Shown: piece after piece, positions 21,746 through 32,880 of the stretch
How the letters are laid out: every line of letters starts with the position of its first letter
How positions within the stretch are numbered: the stretch's first letter is position 1
Source of the DNA: Labyrinthula sp. Ha
Taxonomy: Eukaryota; Sar; Bigyra; Labyrinthulida; Labyrinthulaceae
NCBI GenBank assembly: GCA_015227615.1
Contig: JAALGZ010000019.1
Location: 62,001-126,000, forward strand
Direction of reading: 5' to 3'
DNA length: 64,000 bases
Made by a program: the position numbers and the translations under genes
Notes under the pieces: generated by a model
The model's database searches: none
Told to the model about the DNA's origin: nothing
The model's input: the letters and a program-made list of their open reading frames with translations, nothing else

Positions 21746-24094
21746 TCTATTAGATGTTTCAACTGTTTCGTTAAAATGCTGTAGTTAACAGTTAAGTATA
21801 AAACTTTTAAGTTTTGGGAAGTTATTGCAAATTGTTACACCTTTTATTTCTGGGGTAGTTGTTTAGCTTAAAATAAGTATTATAATAAAATTATTATTTT
21901 GGGAATGTTTTCTTCCAATATTAAATTATAATTTTCCCAATATTTCAATCCGAGAATGGAATAAGTTCAAAAGCAATGAAAATAATATCAGTAAAATAAG
22001 AACAAATAGATGAAAACACAAACAATAAGAAGAAACTGAAACAAGATTGGCTGTTCCCTCAACAATATATTAGGCTCTGCTCATCTATTGTGAGCGTAAT
22101 AAAAAAATCAGAGGAGTTGTAAAGCTAGTAAAATGTGTAGTAAACCGGGCTATGCAAATCATTCTTATGGGTCTCGGGAAAATGCAGATGGAATTTGATT
22201 AAAGAAACAATTTGTGTTCTGGCAAATTGAAAGTGTAAGGACAATGGTTGCTTCCAACTCTAGGAACAATCAATAAGACAAATTTATCTATAAATTATCA
22301 AAAAATCAAATCGAACCCCTACTTGTAGTCGGTTGAGCATGAAAATAAGGCCTAACTCTTTTAATTGTTTCTCACAATATTTCGACTCACTCGGCCAAAC
22401 GGTTTCTTGAAGTTACTTCTTAATAGGAAACTAACTCTTAAAAACTTAAGTCAGTGCAGCAGTCTTCACAGCATAGAGAGTCTTTATGTTACTACCATAA
22501 AAGGGATTCACAGGTTATAGTTACTATGAACCTCATGAAAGAGTAGTCTGAATATGAGACTGGGACTCTGACATCTTTCTACCGATGTAGCTCACCCAAG
22601 CTTTTATATCCACGGGAGAAAATTGAATAGCAAAAAATGGTTTATGAAATCTACGCAAAACATATGTTCTCTTAGAATCCATTCAAGAATTCCTCTGAGC
22701 CATCTAGTACTATATGTGAATAGGCCTGAGTTAAATTCCTTACCCAATGATGAGAGCAGACTGTGAACAGTCTTATCAATTTAAACATTCTTGATATAAT
22801 GAGATAAATAACGTTACTTAGAGTTCCACTTTACTTAGTTCTAAACGTTTATAATGTAACTTGTTTTTGAACCAACGTCTAAGATTTAGAATGGAAGAAA
22901 AAAAGTTCGGATGGCACTTACGTGACATTACATTGTCTTGATTCCGGCAGGAAGAATTTACTTAATTTGAGCATTCTAAATGAAAAAATTACATGTCTTG
23001 CTAGATATGGCTATCGAAACCATGGCTGTTAAAAACTACCCTTGACAATTACTTTGCTTAGGATTCCTGAAGCAAAGACGACAAAATTCTAATAATTTAC
23101 CTAGTTGGGATTAGTATAATGCGACATATCTTGTCAACAGAACATCCTGACCATAGAGCAACCTACCAGCAATTGAGCACTATCGCAATTCATTCTGCCT
23201 TCATGTTCTTTCTATATGTAGGAACTTCATTCTTCGACAACAGTTAATGTCAAAAAACTTAAAACTGTATAACATCATGCCTATATTACTTGTAGAGTTG
23301 CCAATGTATAAAACGGTACCACTAACATTATTCTATGCAAAATATCATGTTCAAGTGTTTGACTAAGGTCAAATGTTCTGACTCATGTCAATTAGCACAT
23401 AATGTACTTTTCTACAACAGATTCTCGGTTTGAAACTTTACTTAAAGCAAGACTGTTCATGATTTTCATTTGCTATTTAAAGAAACATAGTCGCATTCAT
23501 TGAGCTACTAAACTATTGAGGTTTCTCGCCATTAGAATAATTATGTGAAAGCTAATGACAAGAGCGATGAGTCTTAACTTGACTATAACTTCATTGAGGA
23601 TAATTATGTAAAGATTTGACATTGTCCTTGATGAAAGTAACGAAAAGGAGCTTCTCTGCAAATTTCAATGTTTATTTTCTTTGTGACTTCTTCAGAAAAG
23701 ATCTAGCAGATCAATGTGTTGCTTTCCAAAGTCCTCGATTTGAAACACTCAAAATTTCTTCACTGACTAATACTTGAACAACTAGCTAGAAAGCAAACCT
23801 CGGTTGCTAAGACATATTTATTTTCCTTCTTCGACTAATAACTCCTATAGCTTCTTCAATAATATGTAAGTATACCAAGAGTTAGCTAGTTCAACTAGAA
23901 AAAACAACAGACTAAGAAAGATATGCAGAAGCATGACGAAATAGTTGTGTACAGAAGTTAAATTTTCGCTAGATAGAAGAAGCTGACCAAAACAGCAAGA
24001 CCCTTCATTACAAGAGGTTACTTGTTTCACCACTTAAATACTCTTTCCTAGTCTTTCTAAGATATTACCTGTTTCTAGTTTCACATATCTATAA
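21746..24094. other. Intergenic AT-rich stretch
   Basis: No coding potential is recognised. The only open frame (23845-24033, minus, 62 codons) has no features suggesting a protein. The region separates the bZIP-like gene's 5' end from the 3' end of the exchanger gene, so it should hold the bZIP-like gene's promoter and the exchanger's terminator. Confidence 0.6.
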
Positions 24095-25687
24095 CTAAAT
24101 TTCAGTAAGCGCAATATAAATCAAGAAGCCTCCATATAAGGATAAATAAACATAGCCTAATCTCTTGCTCATGCTCCATTTATTCAAAGCTATGCTCAGT
24201 ACATATACAAAAACTGTCCCGATCAAAATAAATATATATTCTGCAACTTTGTCTCTACGAATATGCATTCTTCTACTAATTAGAACCTCTGCGAAAAACC
24301 AAGGAACTCCAAGTCCAAGGAGGATGTCAAATACGTTTGATCCCACTGCATTGGCTATTGCCATATCAGCCATTCCTTTTCTAGCAACCACCATAGAGGC
24401 AATGGCGTCAGGAACGGATGTCCCAGCAGCGAGTAACGTAACTCCCATAATGACTGGATTAATTCCCAAGAGGCATCCTATTTCACTAGCTAGAATCACC
24501 ATCACATAGCATAACCCAGCTAACCAGAACATGCATGAGAAGAAGCTAATGAGGTAGTACTTCTTGTATTTGTCATCTTCACAATTTGGAATAGTAAAAG
24601 CAAACAAAACATTAATAGGGAACAGGATAATCCAGGTAATCTTTTCAATGAAGCCATCTGGTATATCAAAAACTCCGCCATCGTCATTTTCTTCCTCCTC
24701 TTCTTTAGGTTTTTCATCAGGTGAACTTTGCCCTTCATCTTGAACTTTGCCACTCAAGCTTGGCCCGCATTTACTCAAAATCCTCTCATTGTACACCATG
24801 AACAAAATATAGAACAAATATGACAGGGTAAAAATAACTCCAGCTACCATACCAACCTCGCTGTAAATGCAACTTACATCAAAAACATCCTCAGTAATGT
24901 TTGAGGAGAGTGTAGCTAGCTCCGTTTGTCGAATCCAATCTCTGCCTTCAAGTTCTACCTTATAGGCCACAAAATCAGGTAAGTAGCAATATGCTGGACC
25001 CAATACCACGTATATTACTAATAAACCAATGGAATACAGATAGAAACTAACGTCACGAAAAATAGGCCTCCAATCAAGCTTCACCCTTCCCTTTGTAACT
25101 GCTGCTGTTAAGGCGACAATTATTAGGATATTAAACATAGCAGAACCAACTATAGTGCCTACTCCAATAGAGTTACCTGGTCCAAAGGCATCCAAGAGTG
25201 ATGTAAATAATTCAGGGGCAGATGATCCAGCAGCCATAAATGTAGCACCCGCGACATCCTCAGACAGCTCTAACCTCTCTGATATTTCAGTCAAACTTGG
25301 TTCAAAATATTCATCACAAATAATTGCTACGCCTACGAACGCATAGAGCAGCATCAGGGCATAAGGAATAACCATAATAGTATCCTCCTCACAATCTGTA
25401 GTACCTTCGACAAGCAGTCGTTTGAGTTTATGCATTTCTGGGGGTAAATAGCTCATGAAAGAGTCTTGAATTTTGTTTGTATAGTTTTTGTAACTTTGCA
25501 CTTGTGGCAAGGTAGTAAAATCTTCTTCTTGAACACCGTGAACAATGGCTTTAATCCCAAGCCCCACAAGCAAGCCCGTGGCACCAAGAATGATAATCTT
25601 AGTAAGTATAGCAAAATATTCCTTTGAGTATTTTTTTCTAAGGCTTCTGTAGCTTTGTCTATCTGTTTTAGTTAGTGTCCTTGGCAT
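24095..25687 (-). CDS. K+-dependent Na+/Ca2+ exchanger (NCKX/SLC24-like)
   Basis: This 530-residue membrane antiporter belongs to the Ca2+:cation (CaCA) superfamily. Both signature alpha repeats are clear: alpha-1 at about 144-195 (ATFMAAGSSAPELFTSL, then GSAMFNIL) and alpha-2 at about 409-463 (GVTLLAAGTSVPDAIASM, then AVGSNVFDILLGLG). Between them lies an acidic cytoplasmic loop (about 325-345). The Asp in SNVFDI is the residue associated with K+ dependence in mammalian NCKX, where NCX has Asn, so Na+/Ca2+-K+ exchange is likely. An N-terminal hydrophobic segment (about 27-50) may be a signal anchor. The ATG lies 18 nt after the stop of the upstream MFS gene and in the same frame. Length and topology are normal for the family. 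It ends in TAG. Confidence 0.9.
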   Translation of the reverse strand: MPRTLTKTDRQSYRSLRKKYSKEYFAILTKIIILGATGLLVGLGIKAIVHGVQEEDFTTLPQVQSYKNYTNKIQDSFMSYLPPEMHKLKRLLVEGTTDCEEDTIMVIPYALMLLYAFVGVAIICDEYFEPSLTEISERLELSEDVAGATFMAAGSSAPELFTSLLDAFGPGNSIGVGTIVGSAMFNILIIVALTAAVTKGRVKLDWRPIFRDVSFYLYSIGLLVIYVVLGPAYCYLPDFVAYKVELEGRDWIRQTELATLSSNITEDVFDVSCIYSEVGMVAGVIFTLSYLFYILFMVYNERILSKCGPSLSGKVQDEGQSSPDEKPKEEEEENDDGGVFDIPDGFIEKITWIILFPINVLFAFTIPNCEDDKYKKYYLISFFSCMFWLAGLCYVMVILASEIGCLLGINPVIMGVTLLAAGTSVPDAIASMVVARKGMADMAIANAVGSNVFDILLGLGVPWFFAEVLISRRMHIRRDKVAEYIFILIGTVFVYVLSIALNKWSMSKRLGYVYLSLYGGFLIYIALTEI

Positions 25688-25705
25688 CGCATATTCAAAT
25701 TTAAT

Positions 25706-27079
25706 TTAAGATATATTAACGGCTGTCTCTTTCACTTCTTCAGTTTTGATTTCATGGATTAGATCTTCAGTTTCAAGAGTTATAGATCTCTTAGCAAGGT
25801 ATAAAGCACAAATTGAGAAAAATGCTGATGGTGCTACGAGCAAAACCACAGGGGTGATTGAGTCATCCAAAGAATATAATCTTTCACCTAAAACTGCTCC
25901 AATACTTCTGCCTACAAACATAGACATTAAATGCATCCCGAGAGCACTTGTACGAAGTTTTGGAGTGCAGTAACTTTCAACTTCAGCAAGTGTAATTACA
26001 ATCACAAACTCTCCAGCCATGTACATCACAAAGAGGATAAATAACGCTAATGCGTAGTTATTGCACAAAGGTAGAAAACCAATAAAGGTAGTATAGACCG
26101 CAGAGGTTACATATACCAGTTGATAGAGTATTTTTTTATATTGGATTAGGTTATATTTCATTAACCTCTTTATAGCAAGAGAAACAGCAATAACTCCAAG
26201 AATCTCGGATGCCCCTAGGATGAAAACACTAGCTCCAAGCTCATCAACACTAACATCAAACTCGTCATTTACCCAAAATGCAAATGCTGTGAAGATTCCA
26301 TTGTGTGGAAGAGCAAATAATGCTGCTTGAAGGTTGAACCAGAAAAAACCAGGCGTTGCCAATCGACTCAAGTCAGAGATCTTAAACCTTGAGTCTTCCG
26401 CGGTAGTTAGTTTCTCATCGGGAAGAATCCAATACATACTGAAAAATACAAGAATCATTAGAGTGCAACATGTGATAAACACGGAAGTATATCCAGAACT
26501 GCTGTATAGGATCGACATCAGGGGCACAAATACTAGCATGGAGCAACTCCATGAGCTCTCAAGTATTGAAGTCACTGTTCCTTTCATCTTAACATCTACA
26601 GTTTGATTCATTGCTAAGCTCTGAATTGAAGTTGAGTAAACACTGTAGCCGGTTGTGTACGCTGTAGTGAGACCAATTAGTAGAGATGCTTCATCGATTA
26701 AAGAAAACAGCCCTGTACAAGCTGTGCATAAGGAGAAGAACAGCAAAGTTATTCTACGTGCTCCAACTATGTCTCCAAATGGGGTAAAAAAGACTCCTGC
26801 GCCACCAGCAATTTCACCTATGGCCAAAGCCTGAGCAAACTCTTTTCTCTCAAGTTCAAAGTCTTCAACAAGAAAGGAAGAAAACGTGTACAACATTCGA
26901 AGAAAACCATTTCCAAATAATTTTCCAAACCAACAAACCCCTAGAAAGATATAAAACTTCGTAAAGTATTTCTTAGGGTTTAGATTCATTTTTTCAGTAA
27001 AGGGTTTGGTTTGTTTTAACGGCTTGAAGAAAGTTATGACTAGATGACGTGGCAACATGTTCGTTAAAAGAAATTGCAA
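25706..27079 (-). CDS. Major facilitator superfamily transporter
   Basis: This 457-residue protein is rich in hydrophobic helices, about 12 predicted. Residues 101-110 (FGDIVGARRI) match the MFS motif A loop between helices 2 and 3 (G-x3-D-x2-G-x-R-R-like). A roughly 35-residue basic N-terminal extension precedes the first helix. Translation could instead start at the internal Met31 (MNLNPKKYFTKF). The substrate cannot be told from the sequence. The stop (TAA) is followed after six in-frame codons by the ATG of the NCKX gene, so the two may share a transcript. No GT-AG intron of the local kind that removes the stop and keeps the frame was found. Confidence 0.8.
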   Translation of the reverse strand: MQFLLTNMLPRHLVITFFKPLKQTKPFTEKMNLNPKKYFTKFYIFLGVCWFGKLFGNGFLRMLYTFSSFLVEDFELERKEFAQALAIGEIAGGAGVFFTPFGDIVGARRITLLFFSLCTACTGLFSLIDEASLLIGLTTAYTTGYSVYSTSIQSLAMNQTVDVKMKGTVTSILESSWSCSMLVFVPLMSILYSSSGYTSVFITCCTLMILVFFSMYWILPDEKLTTAEDSRFKISDLSRLATPGFFWFNLQAALFALPHNGIFTAFAFWVNDEFDVSVDELGASVFILGASEILGVIAVSLAIKRLMKYNLIQYKKILYQLVYVTSAVYTTFIGFLPLCNNYALALFILFVMYMAGEFVIVITLAEVESYCTPKLRTSALGMHLMSMFVGRSIGAVLGERLYSLDDSITPVVLLVAPSAFFSICALYLAKRSITLETEDLIHEIKTEEVKETAVNIS

Positions 27080-30071
27080 AGAAATTTCTCAAGAATTGTA
27101 GGATGTTGGACTAGTTCTTACTGTCGATTGGCTTGGAGTATATTGAATAATGAAAGAAGAAGCTTGCATAAATAGGAATATTGAAAACCTGCTTTTAATC
27201 TTCATAAAAGAAGAATATATGGCGAACATATGTTTTTTGCTTATTAATAGATGTTGCTAGGACATTTGCAAATGGGATATCCACCATACAAAAAGTAACA
27301 AATGACGACTAGCAGTAGAAACAAACTCTATATTCAAATGGATACTTCTGTAAAAAATATATAGGAGTCATGAAACTATTCGACAGTTTAAACTTTAGTG
27401 GTAAACCTTTGTTTGGTCAAGTGGCTGGAGTGAATTCCAATCTATTACTGAATGTGGTGACATATGGTTAAACACAGAAATTCAAAAGGAAAAAGTTTCT
27501 TATTATCTTGTGTTCTTCAACTTAAATAAGATATCCCTTTTATTTTTCTCTACGACTTAGAGATTAGGTCTCTGAGCGTGTGCTGTAGTGTAGAGATTTT
27601 GTTTGGTTTTGGAGGATTATCACAGTTGTTGAAGTCAGGAATAGCTATATGTCGTTTTTATGTTACCTTCGACAGTTTTATCTCTGATTAATATGCTACT
27701 GTGTTTTTTCTATGAATAAACTCTAGTTTTACTAGGGTATACCATTTGTCATCTGTACAGAAATTGTCACATCTTGCTTTCAGTGGAATTTTTAATGTAA
27801 GACTACCCTAAAAACTTAGGAACGAATAGCTTAAATTTATTTAAACTCTAATGGGAGTATCACCAAGATGATAATTTTATTTTATTTTTATAATCAGTAC
27901 TATCATACCTCAAGCTTCCATTAAAGACGGAAGTTTGAAGTTTGCTTCTGGCTATTACAAGGTAATGACTCTATTATAAACTGAAGGAAGAAAAAAACGA
28001 ATAAATTGAGCCACGCAATTATTAATGATCTTGTAGAACAGAGGATGCGAATCTGGTTATTGTAGAGCGATCGCATTACTAGAGTCTTGTATTTTGTCGT
28101 AATGGTCTTTAATACTTCGAGAGTACCCGACTGGAAGGATAGTTACATTGGTACAAGAAAGAACTCAGAGAAACAGTTTCTGCTACTGAGGTACTGATGC
28201 TTCAAACATAAATTTGAAGTTGAATTTAACACTTGCAATTCGACATTATTTTCCCCAATCATTGAGTAATATAGATATTAACGTATTATTTGACGATAGT
28301 CACAGCTTAACCTAAATATAAATGTAACCTGTCTAGTTTCATTAACTGTTTGTTGAGATGGGATTAATAATGTGCCATACAGGCGAGTTTAGCGAATAAG
28401 AAATATATTTCTAATACTGACATTATCTGTTCTAAATGAGTTAAACCTTTACCCAAGAAGATTAGATATTTTAAACTTGGGCTTCCACCAGCAACATGAC
28501 GTCAATGTTACGTTCTATCGGTATCCTGGCTTTACCATCAAAAACCATGGAAGCAAAAACCAGAGTTGTTGGTTGGATTATCTTTAATGCTTTTACATTG
28601 GCTCCTCGGTACGGGTTTGATGAAGCTGATATCAATAGAAAATTTATACTAGGTGCATCATTGAAAGAATATGTCAGAGCATCTATTGTACTCGCCAAGT
28701 ATCGATGACAAACTACATTAGTTGAGTATTGCTGTTGGGACTATATGTGGTAACAGGGATTCATACGCGCACCATGTGTCTATTGATACTCCCTTCAACT
28801 CTTTTCCTTGATTTATATTTCTTCCATTCTAGCCATTTGCTATATGTATCCGCAGCGTTATTAGAAATTAGAAAGAGACCTCCGATTCAAATATTAAAGT
28901 ACTTTTACTCAGAGTCAATGTATTTGAAAGTTGTCGAGTCATTTGTAATACCTAGCAACCAAGATTCAAATAGCATGTATCAGGTTTATCCTCAGTGAAA
29001 AACAAAATAACCCAAGTACAACATTTGTGTTTTATTAATTGATAACCTCTTTAAAGATTTTTCTTCCACTATAGTTTGAGAGTATACTTAGTACCTCCAA
29101 TAGATCCCAGGAAAGCTAACAGTGGAAAAAAGGAGAAGAGGAGTATCCTGTAATTCAATCTGAAATGAATTAAGTTTAAGTACGCAAATAGCTCTGCCAT
29201 AATGAAATCATATTAGTTGTTTATATTATAGTAAAAAATTTAGATCGATTATAGTTTTTTCGGTTAAGAATCTCCAGTACCAAAAGCAAGTCGAGCCTTA
29301 TAGGACGAGAACTTCAGTGTTCAAAGGTTTTCTGGAAGCTATTCAAGTAATCCGAGGAAGTGAAGAGTATTTTCTTGTGTAAAATTAATACTGTTGATTA
29401 TAAATATCCCTTTATTTTGTTGCTCTTTATATTTTCTGATTTCAAGCAAAATAACAGTTTTGAATCCATCACTTTCTTCACTATTTAGGTAACATGGAAG
29501 ATATACTCAAATGTGCGATGGCACCTATGTACGTAGTCTATATTTCACTTAAACTTAATGCTAAATTTTCAACTTTTACTCATATTAGAAAATGTTTATA
29601 ATACGTGTTATCCAAGATGCTTTTACTTTATTCTCATTTCATTTTGTAACTCCTCGTTTCCACCAAATAAATTGGACAGATTCGCAACTTGTTCAAAGTT
29701 GATCAGAACAATGATTATCATATAATTTTAAATAACTAAACTCAACTATATGTTGATTATCATCATATGATTTAGACTGGTTTGACAGTTCAATAACAAT
29801 AAATGTTTCATGGAAAGTATTAGTAATGAAATAACAAATTAGTTAAGACAGAAACGCTTCTTTCTCAAAGTACAATAACATAGTTTTTTTTTAAGAATGA
29901 ATAAATACATCATGATAAAGTTTAATATTCGCCAAGAAAGTCATCGATATTTTGTCTCTGCCAGAGAGAAAATCTTTTGGCTTACAAATATCACAACGAT
30001 ACCTTTCTGCATTTCTGCCCAAAATGTATCAAATTCGCAACGAACCAAATCTGTGCAAAGAAGAGAAAACC
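27080..30071. other. Intergenic stretch with one weak open region
   Basis: About 3 kb lie between the MFS gene and eIF3f. Most of it is stop-rich. The one stretch of interest is the pair of open frames at 28496-28998, listed separately. Confidence 0.55.
28496..28998 (+). pseudogene. Possible gene remnant or unresolved spliced gene
   Basis: Two adjacent plus-strand frames (70 codons at 28496-28708 and 89 codons at 28729-28998) look more protein-like than the surroundings. The first contains GFDEADINRKFILGASLKEY, which loosely recalls the start of a Tim44-like domain (FD-x2-x-FL-x-GA-x-x-A). They are in different frames. I could not find one intron of about 30 nt that joins them convincingly. 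It may be a decayed gene, a gene with several minute introns, or chance. Confidence 0.2.
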
Positions 30072-30910
30072 ATGAAAGTAAGTATTTTGAACTTCAATAT
30101 CATTTAGACTGAACTTAACCCAACTGTTATCTTTTCTATCTTGAATCACTTCACACGAAAATCTTCAAGTCAACCTAGGGTTATCGGTGCTCTTGTTGGA
30201 TATACGGAGAACGACATCCTATACATCGTTGATTCCTTTGCGGTTCCACATTCAGAAAATCAAAGCTCCAAAGAGGAGGAAAATGATGTTGCTCTTGGAA
30301 AGGATTCTTTGAAACAATTACAGAAACATTTTCAGCATAAAATCGTTGGTTGGTACGCTACATCTCTGGACAAGTACTTCTTTTGTTTCATTCTTACCTC
30401 TCTAGCAAAGATACCTCTTCCGTTGACAAGAACAGTTTCATGATCCACGATTACTTCGTCAGCGAACTTAATGCAGCCTTTCATTTGATAGTAGATTGTT
30501 CTTTCAAAGACTCAAATTCCATTTCAATCAAAGGATTATATTCTGACCTTGAAAAGGATACAGAAATCGGCGAAATCCAAGCTTCTTTTGATCTTGTAGA
30601 GACAAAACTTTCTCCTAGACGAGATCAACGAATTCTTCTGGAAAGCTTGGGTTTAATTATTAACGGTAAAGTTTCAACGGCTGAAAAAGTGAAATATTCT
30701 GGAAGTGAAAAGAAGTTAACGGATATTGAAGTTACAAAGTTGAACAACTTATTGAAGGTAAACAAAGTGGATAAAGATGGATTGAATAAAGAAAGTAAAC
30801 AGTTTGCAAAAACCTTCAATCAGAATGTTCATGATTTGCTTCTGGCTGAGTACTTATCAAGTCTCACAAAAGCTCAAATTTCTGTGTCACAGCATTTGGC
30901 TGAAAAATGA
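30072..30910 (+). CDS. Translation initiation factor eIF3 subunit f (MPN domain)
   Basis: As read, the frame is broken, but removing two minute introns (30078-30107 and 30374-30405) gives a clean 258-residue protein. The exons are 30072-30077, 30108-30373 and 30406-30910. Matches to eIF3f are PTVIFSILNHFTRK, QPRVIGALVGY, KIVGWYATS, FMIHDYF and DLLLAEYLSSLTKAQI. The MPN domain occupies about 5-140 and lacks the JAMM zinc ligands, as expected for this non-catalytic subunit. The C-terminal helices join the eIF3 octamer core. Exon 1 encodes only Met-Lys. Without splicing, the conserved start of the domain has no ATG, because an in-frame TAG precedes it. The gene converges on bL28m with 4 nt between stop codons. 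The total is 777 nt, divisible by three. Confidence 0.88.
30078..30107 (+). other. 30-nt intron 1 of eIF3f
   Basis: It begins GTAAGT directly after ATGAAA and ends TTTAG. Removing it joins the start codon to ACTGAACTTAACCCA, the beginning of the conserved MPN domain. The last three intron bases would be an in-frame TAG stop if retained. Confidence 0.8.
30374..30405 (+). other. 32-nt intron 2 of eIF3f
   Basis: It begins GTACTT, is strongly pyrimidine-rich, has a CTTAC branch-like string and ends CTCTAG. Removal restores the frame and gives GWYATSLDNKDTSSVDKNSF followed by MIHDYF, matching the spacing of eIF3f between its GWYAT and IHEYY motifs. Confidence 0.88.
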
Positions 30911-30914
30911 GTGA

Positions 30915-31254
30915 TTAAGAATTAATCTTTTCCACTATTCTCTTTCGCAGATTTTGCGCAAAGAGTGAATCTTTTATTAAATTTGGTTTCTTAAGGAGAA
31001 AATTATCTAAGCCATCATATTTTCTTATCGTTTTCAAAGCTCTAGTTGTCACATTTATCTTAAACCTTTCGTCCAATATTTCAGAATACAAAGTCTTAGT
31101 TTGCACGTTAGGCTTGAAAGTTCTTCGTGATCTATATGTGTCAAAATAGAAGAAACATTTACTTTCGCTCTGAAAAACTTACATTGTTTCCAAATCCAGT
31201 CTTTTTTCCCATAAAAATTCCACGAAGGGCTCTTTTTGTATGATTTGTAGACAT
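30915..31254 (-). CDS. Mitochondrial ribosomal protein bL28m
   Basis: Two exons (31254-31163 and 31131-30915) joined by removal of a 31-nt intron give a 102-residue protein. It has the bL28 signatures RALRGIF, GKKTGFGNNVSFSERKSRR (the bacterial form is FGNxVSHSxRxTRR), TFKPNVQTK and VTTRALKTIRKYDGLDNFLL. bL28 is a large-subunit protein near the exit region of bacterial-type ribosomes. The TTRALKTI..GGLD-like tail is typical of mitochondrial forms. No long presequence is present, and the basic N-terminus may serve. It ends in TAA 4 nt from the eIF3f stop. Its start is 63 nt from the coiled-coil gene's start on the other strand, so they may share a bidirectional promoter. Confidence 0.88.
31132..31162 (-). 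other. 31-nt intron of bL28m
   Basis: On the minus strand it begins GTAAATG, contains TTTTGAC before the acceptor and ends ATATAG. Splicing joins SERK to SRRTFKPNVQ exactly as in the bL28 family. If unspliced, the GTAAATG run introduces a TAA stop. Confidence 0.88.
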
Positions 31255-31317
31255 ATTCCGAATTCTTGGATTGTTTATTTTGGGCAAGGCTTAAACGGAT
31301 ATTTTGTTAAGATAAGA
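31255..31317. promoter_or_regulatory. 63-bp bidirectional promoter region
   Basis: Only 63 bp separate the bL28m start codon (minus) from the most likely start codon of the coiled-coil gene (plus). Any 5' UTRs and core promoters must lie here or overlap the neighbouring gene. No TATA box is evident. The function is inferred from geometry. Confidence 0.4.
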
Positions 31318-32064
31318 ATGGAACAGGAAGTTAACTTTAGACGAAAGTTTTTAAAGTTAAAAGCGCAGAGTCAAGCAAGAGAAAGAGAATTGAAGAAGAG
31401 TATTAAAAATTTAAGAGTACATCTAGAAAGACGATGCAATAAGTATATTGCCCTGAAGAAGTACTTTTTAAAGCAGAAAGAATTGATGAAGGAAATTAAT
31501 GTCAAGAATGAGGACGTAAAGAAGAGGGTTATAGAGCAACAGGATCTTAATGAAGCACAGAAAAAAGAGAATATGCTTTTAAGGAACGAAAATCAAAAAC
31601 TCCGAAAAAATTTGAAAGAGATCAATCATAAAATTAAGAAAGAAAAGTTATTACAAAAGTTTAGCAGCCTTAGCAAAGAGAACGAAGAGGGTACTAGCAG
31701 CATGATTTCATCCTCCTTAAAAAGTGATGATAGAGTTATACATGCATCTGAAAACTCATTTTCTGAATCAAGTGAATATTTAGAGCTACTAAATCCACTG
31801 CAGAGAGGTTTTCAAGTAACAAAGCCTGATGAAAGAAAGCCGCGACTGCAAGAAGATTCTCGTAACTTTAACTGGACCCCTGAAAGAGAAAAAGAAAACA
31901 AGGAGAAATACAGTAATGTCATATTAGACATGAAAAAAGATCAAAAGAACCCTAAATTCTTTGATACAATAAAATTACTAGAGGAGAGCGAGAGCTTGGC
32001 GAAGAGTTATCGAAATTTGGAAAAAGAGATGAGAACCCAGTTTGTAAAAAAGGTGCAAAAGTAA
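31318..32064 (+). CDS. Coiled-coil protein of unknown function
   Basis: This 248-residue protein is counted from the ATG at 31318. An in-frame ATG at 31240 would add 26 residues but overlaps the start of bL28m, and the added segment is unlike the rest. Residues 1 to about 125 are a continuous, very Lys/Glu-rich coiled coil (MEQEVNFRRKFLKLKAQSQ..., LLRNENQKLRKNLKEI). A Ser-rich linker follows (about 125-170), then a charged C-terminus that returns to helix (about 200-248). No known domain is recognised. It could be a centrosomal, basal-body or kinetochore structural protein, but nothing in the sequence decides this. It ends in TAA. Confidence 0.7.
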   Translation: MEQEVNFRRKFLKLKAQSQARERELKKSIKNLRVHLERRCNKYIALKKYFLKQKELMKEINVKNEDVKKRVIEQQDLNEAQKKENMLLRNENQKLRKNLKEINHKIKKEKLLQKFSSLSKENEEGTSSMISSSLKSDDRVIHASENSFSESSEYLELLNPLQRGFQVTKPDERKPRLQEDSRNFNWTPEREKENKEKYSNVILDMKKDQKNPKFFDTIKLLEESESLAKSYRNLEKEMRTQFVKKVQK

Positions 32065-32880
32065 TACTTTAGAACCAGTGGGATGGAACTAAACTAACAA
32101 TATTTCTTTTGGTTATCTGAGGAGCAGTATAAAAGTTCAAGAAATTTTCTAGTGTTGAAGAGAGCTCCATTCCATATCACATCGTCGACATAAAAGTGTG
32201 TTGCCTACCTTTTTCCAATCATGCAAAAGAAACCTTGATCGCAACCATCTTCTGCTGCCATGCATTTATAAAACTCAAGGACGCATGCTTTAGATTTATT
32301 GTTAGAGATTAGATATAGAACCTACCAGAATGTTTTCCAATTATTTAACTATGTTGAAAAAACACACGTTTTTCCGAAACCAACAATCGTTATTTAGTAC
32401 TTCCTTTGTTTTTAACATTCATTTGGTGCTCTTTTCTAAGCCACTTAAGTAATAAAAATTGAAGAAGTTAAAAATGATCAAGCTTTTGACTGTTAATACC
32501 TTTAGCCCTGCATCCCAAATTTTTTCTAATATTATTGTTAAAAAGCAGCAAGCAGAAGTTACATTTAAGAAAGCTTAGCATCTTGGTTCATACTTCAGGG
32601 ATTTTCTAGTAAGAAACAACTATGCTTCACTTCATCTAATTAATTATGTAGAATTTTCATTCCACAATGAAAGATTTTTCTTACTTAAAAAATAATCTAT
32701 TACCAAGTTCAGGATATGACTCTGCTTAAAAGTTATTTGAATCTTATCAAGAACTTATTTGAAACCCAGAGTATTCTAGTAACACCTGTAATGCCTTTTT
32801 TTGAAGCTGATATGAAGGAAGTTTAGTTAAACTATTAATTGTGGCCAGGAACATAGTAGTGAATATGAGTTGGCTTTGAT

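Noticed and set aside
25666-25720. An intron joining the MFS and NCKX frames
   Set aside because: The nearest GT...AG candidates around the stop are 41, 58 or 62 nt and none keeps the reading frame.
30350-30443. A frameshift or programmed frameshifting in eIF3f
   Set aside because: A 32-nt GT-AG intron at 30374-30405 explains the frame change and gives a better match to eIF3f spacing than any slippage model.
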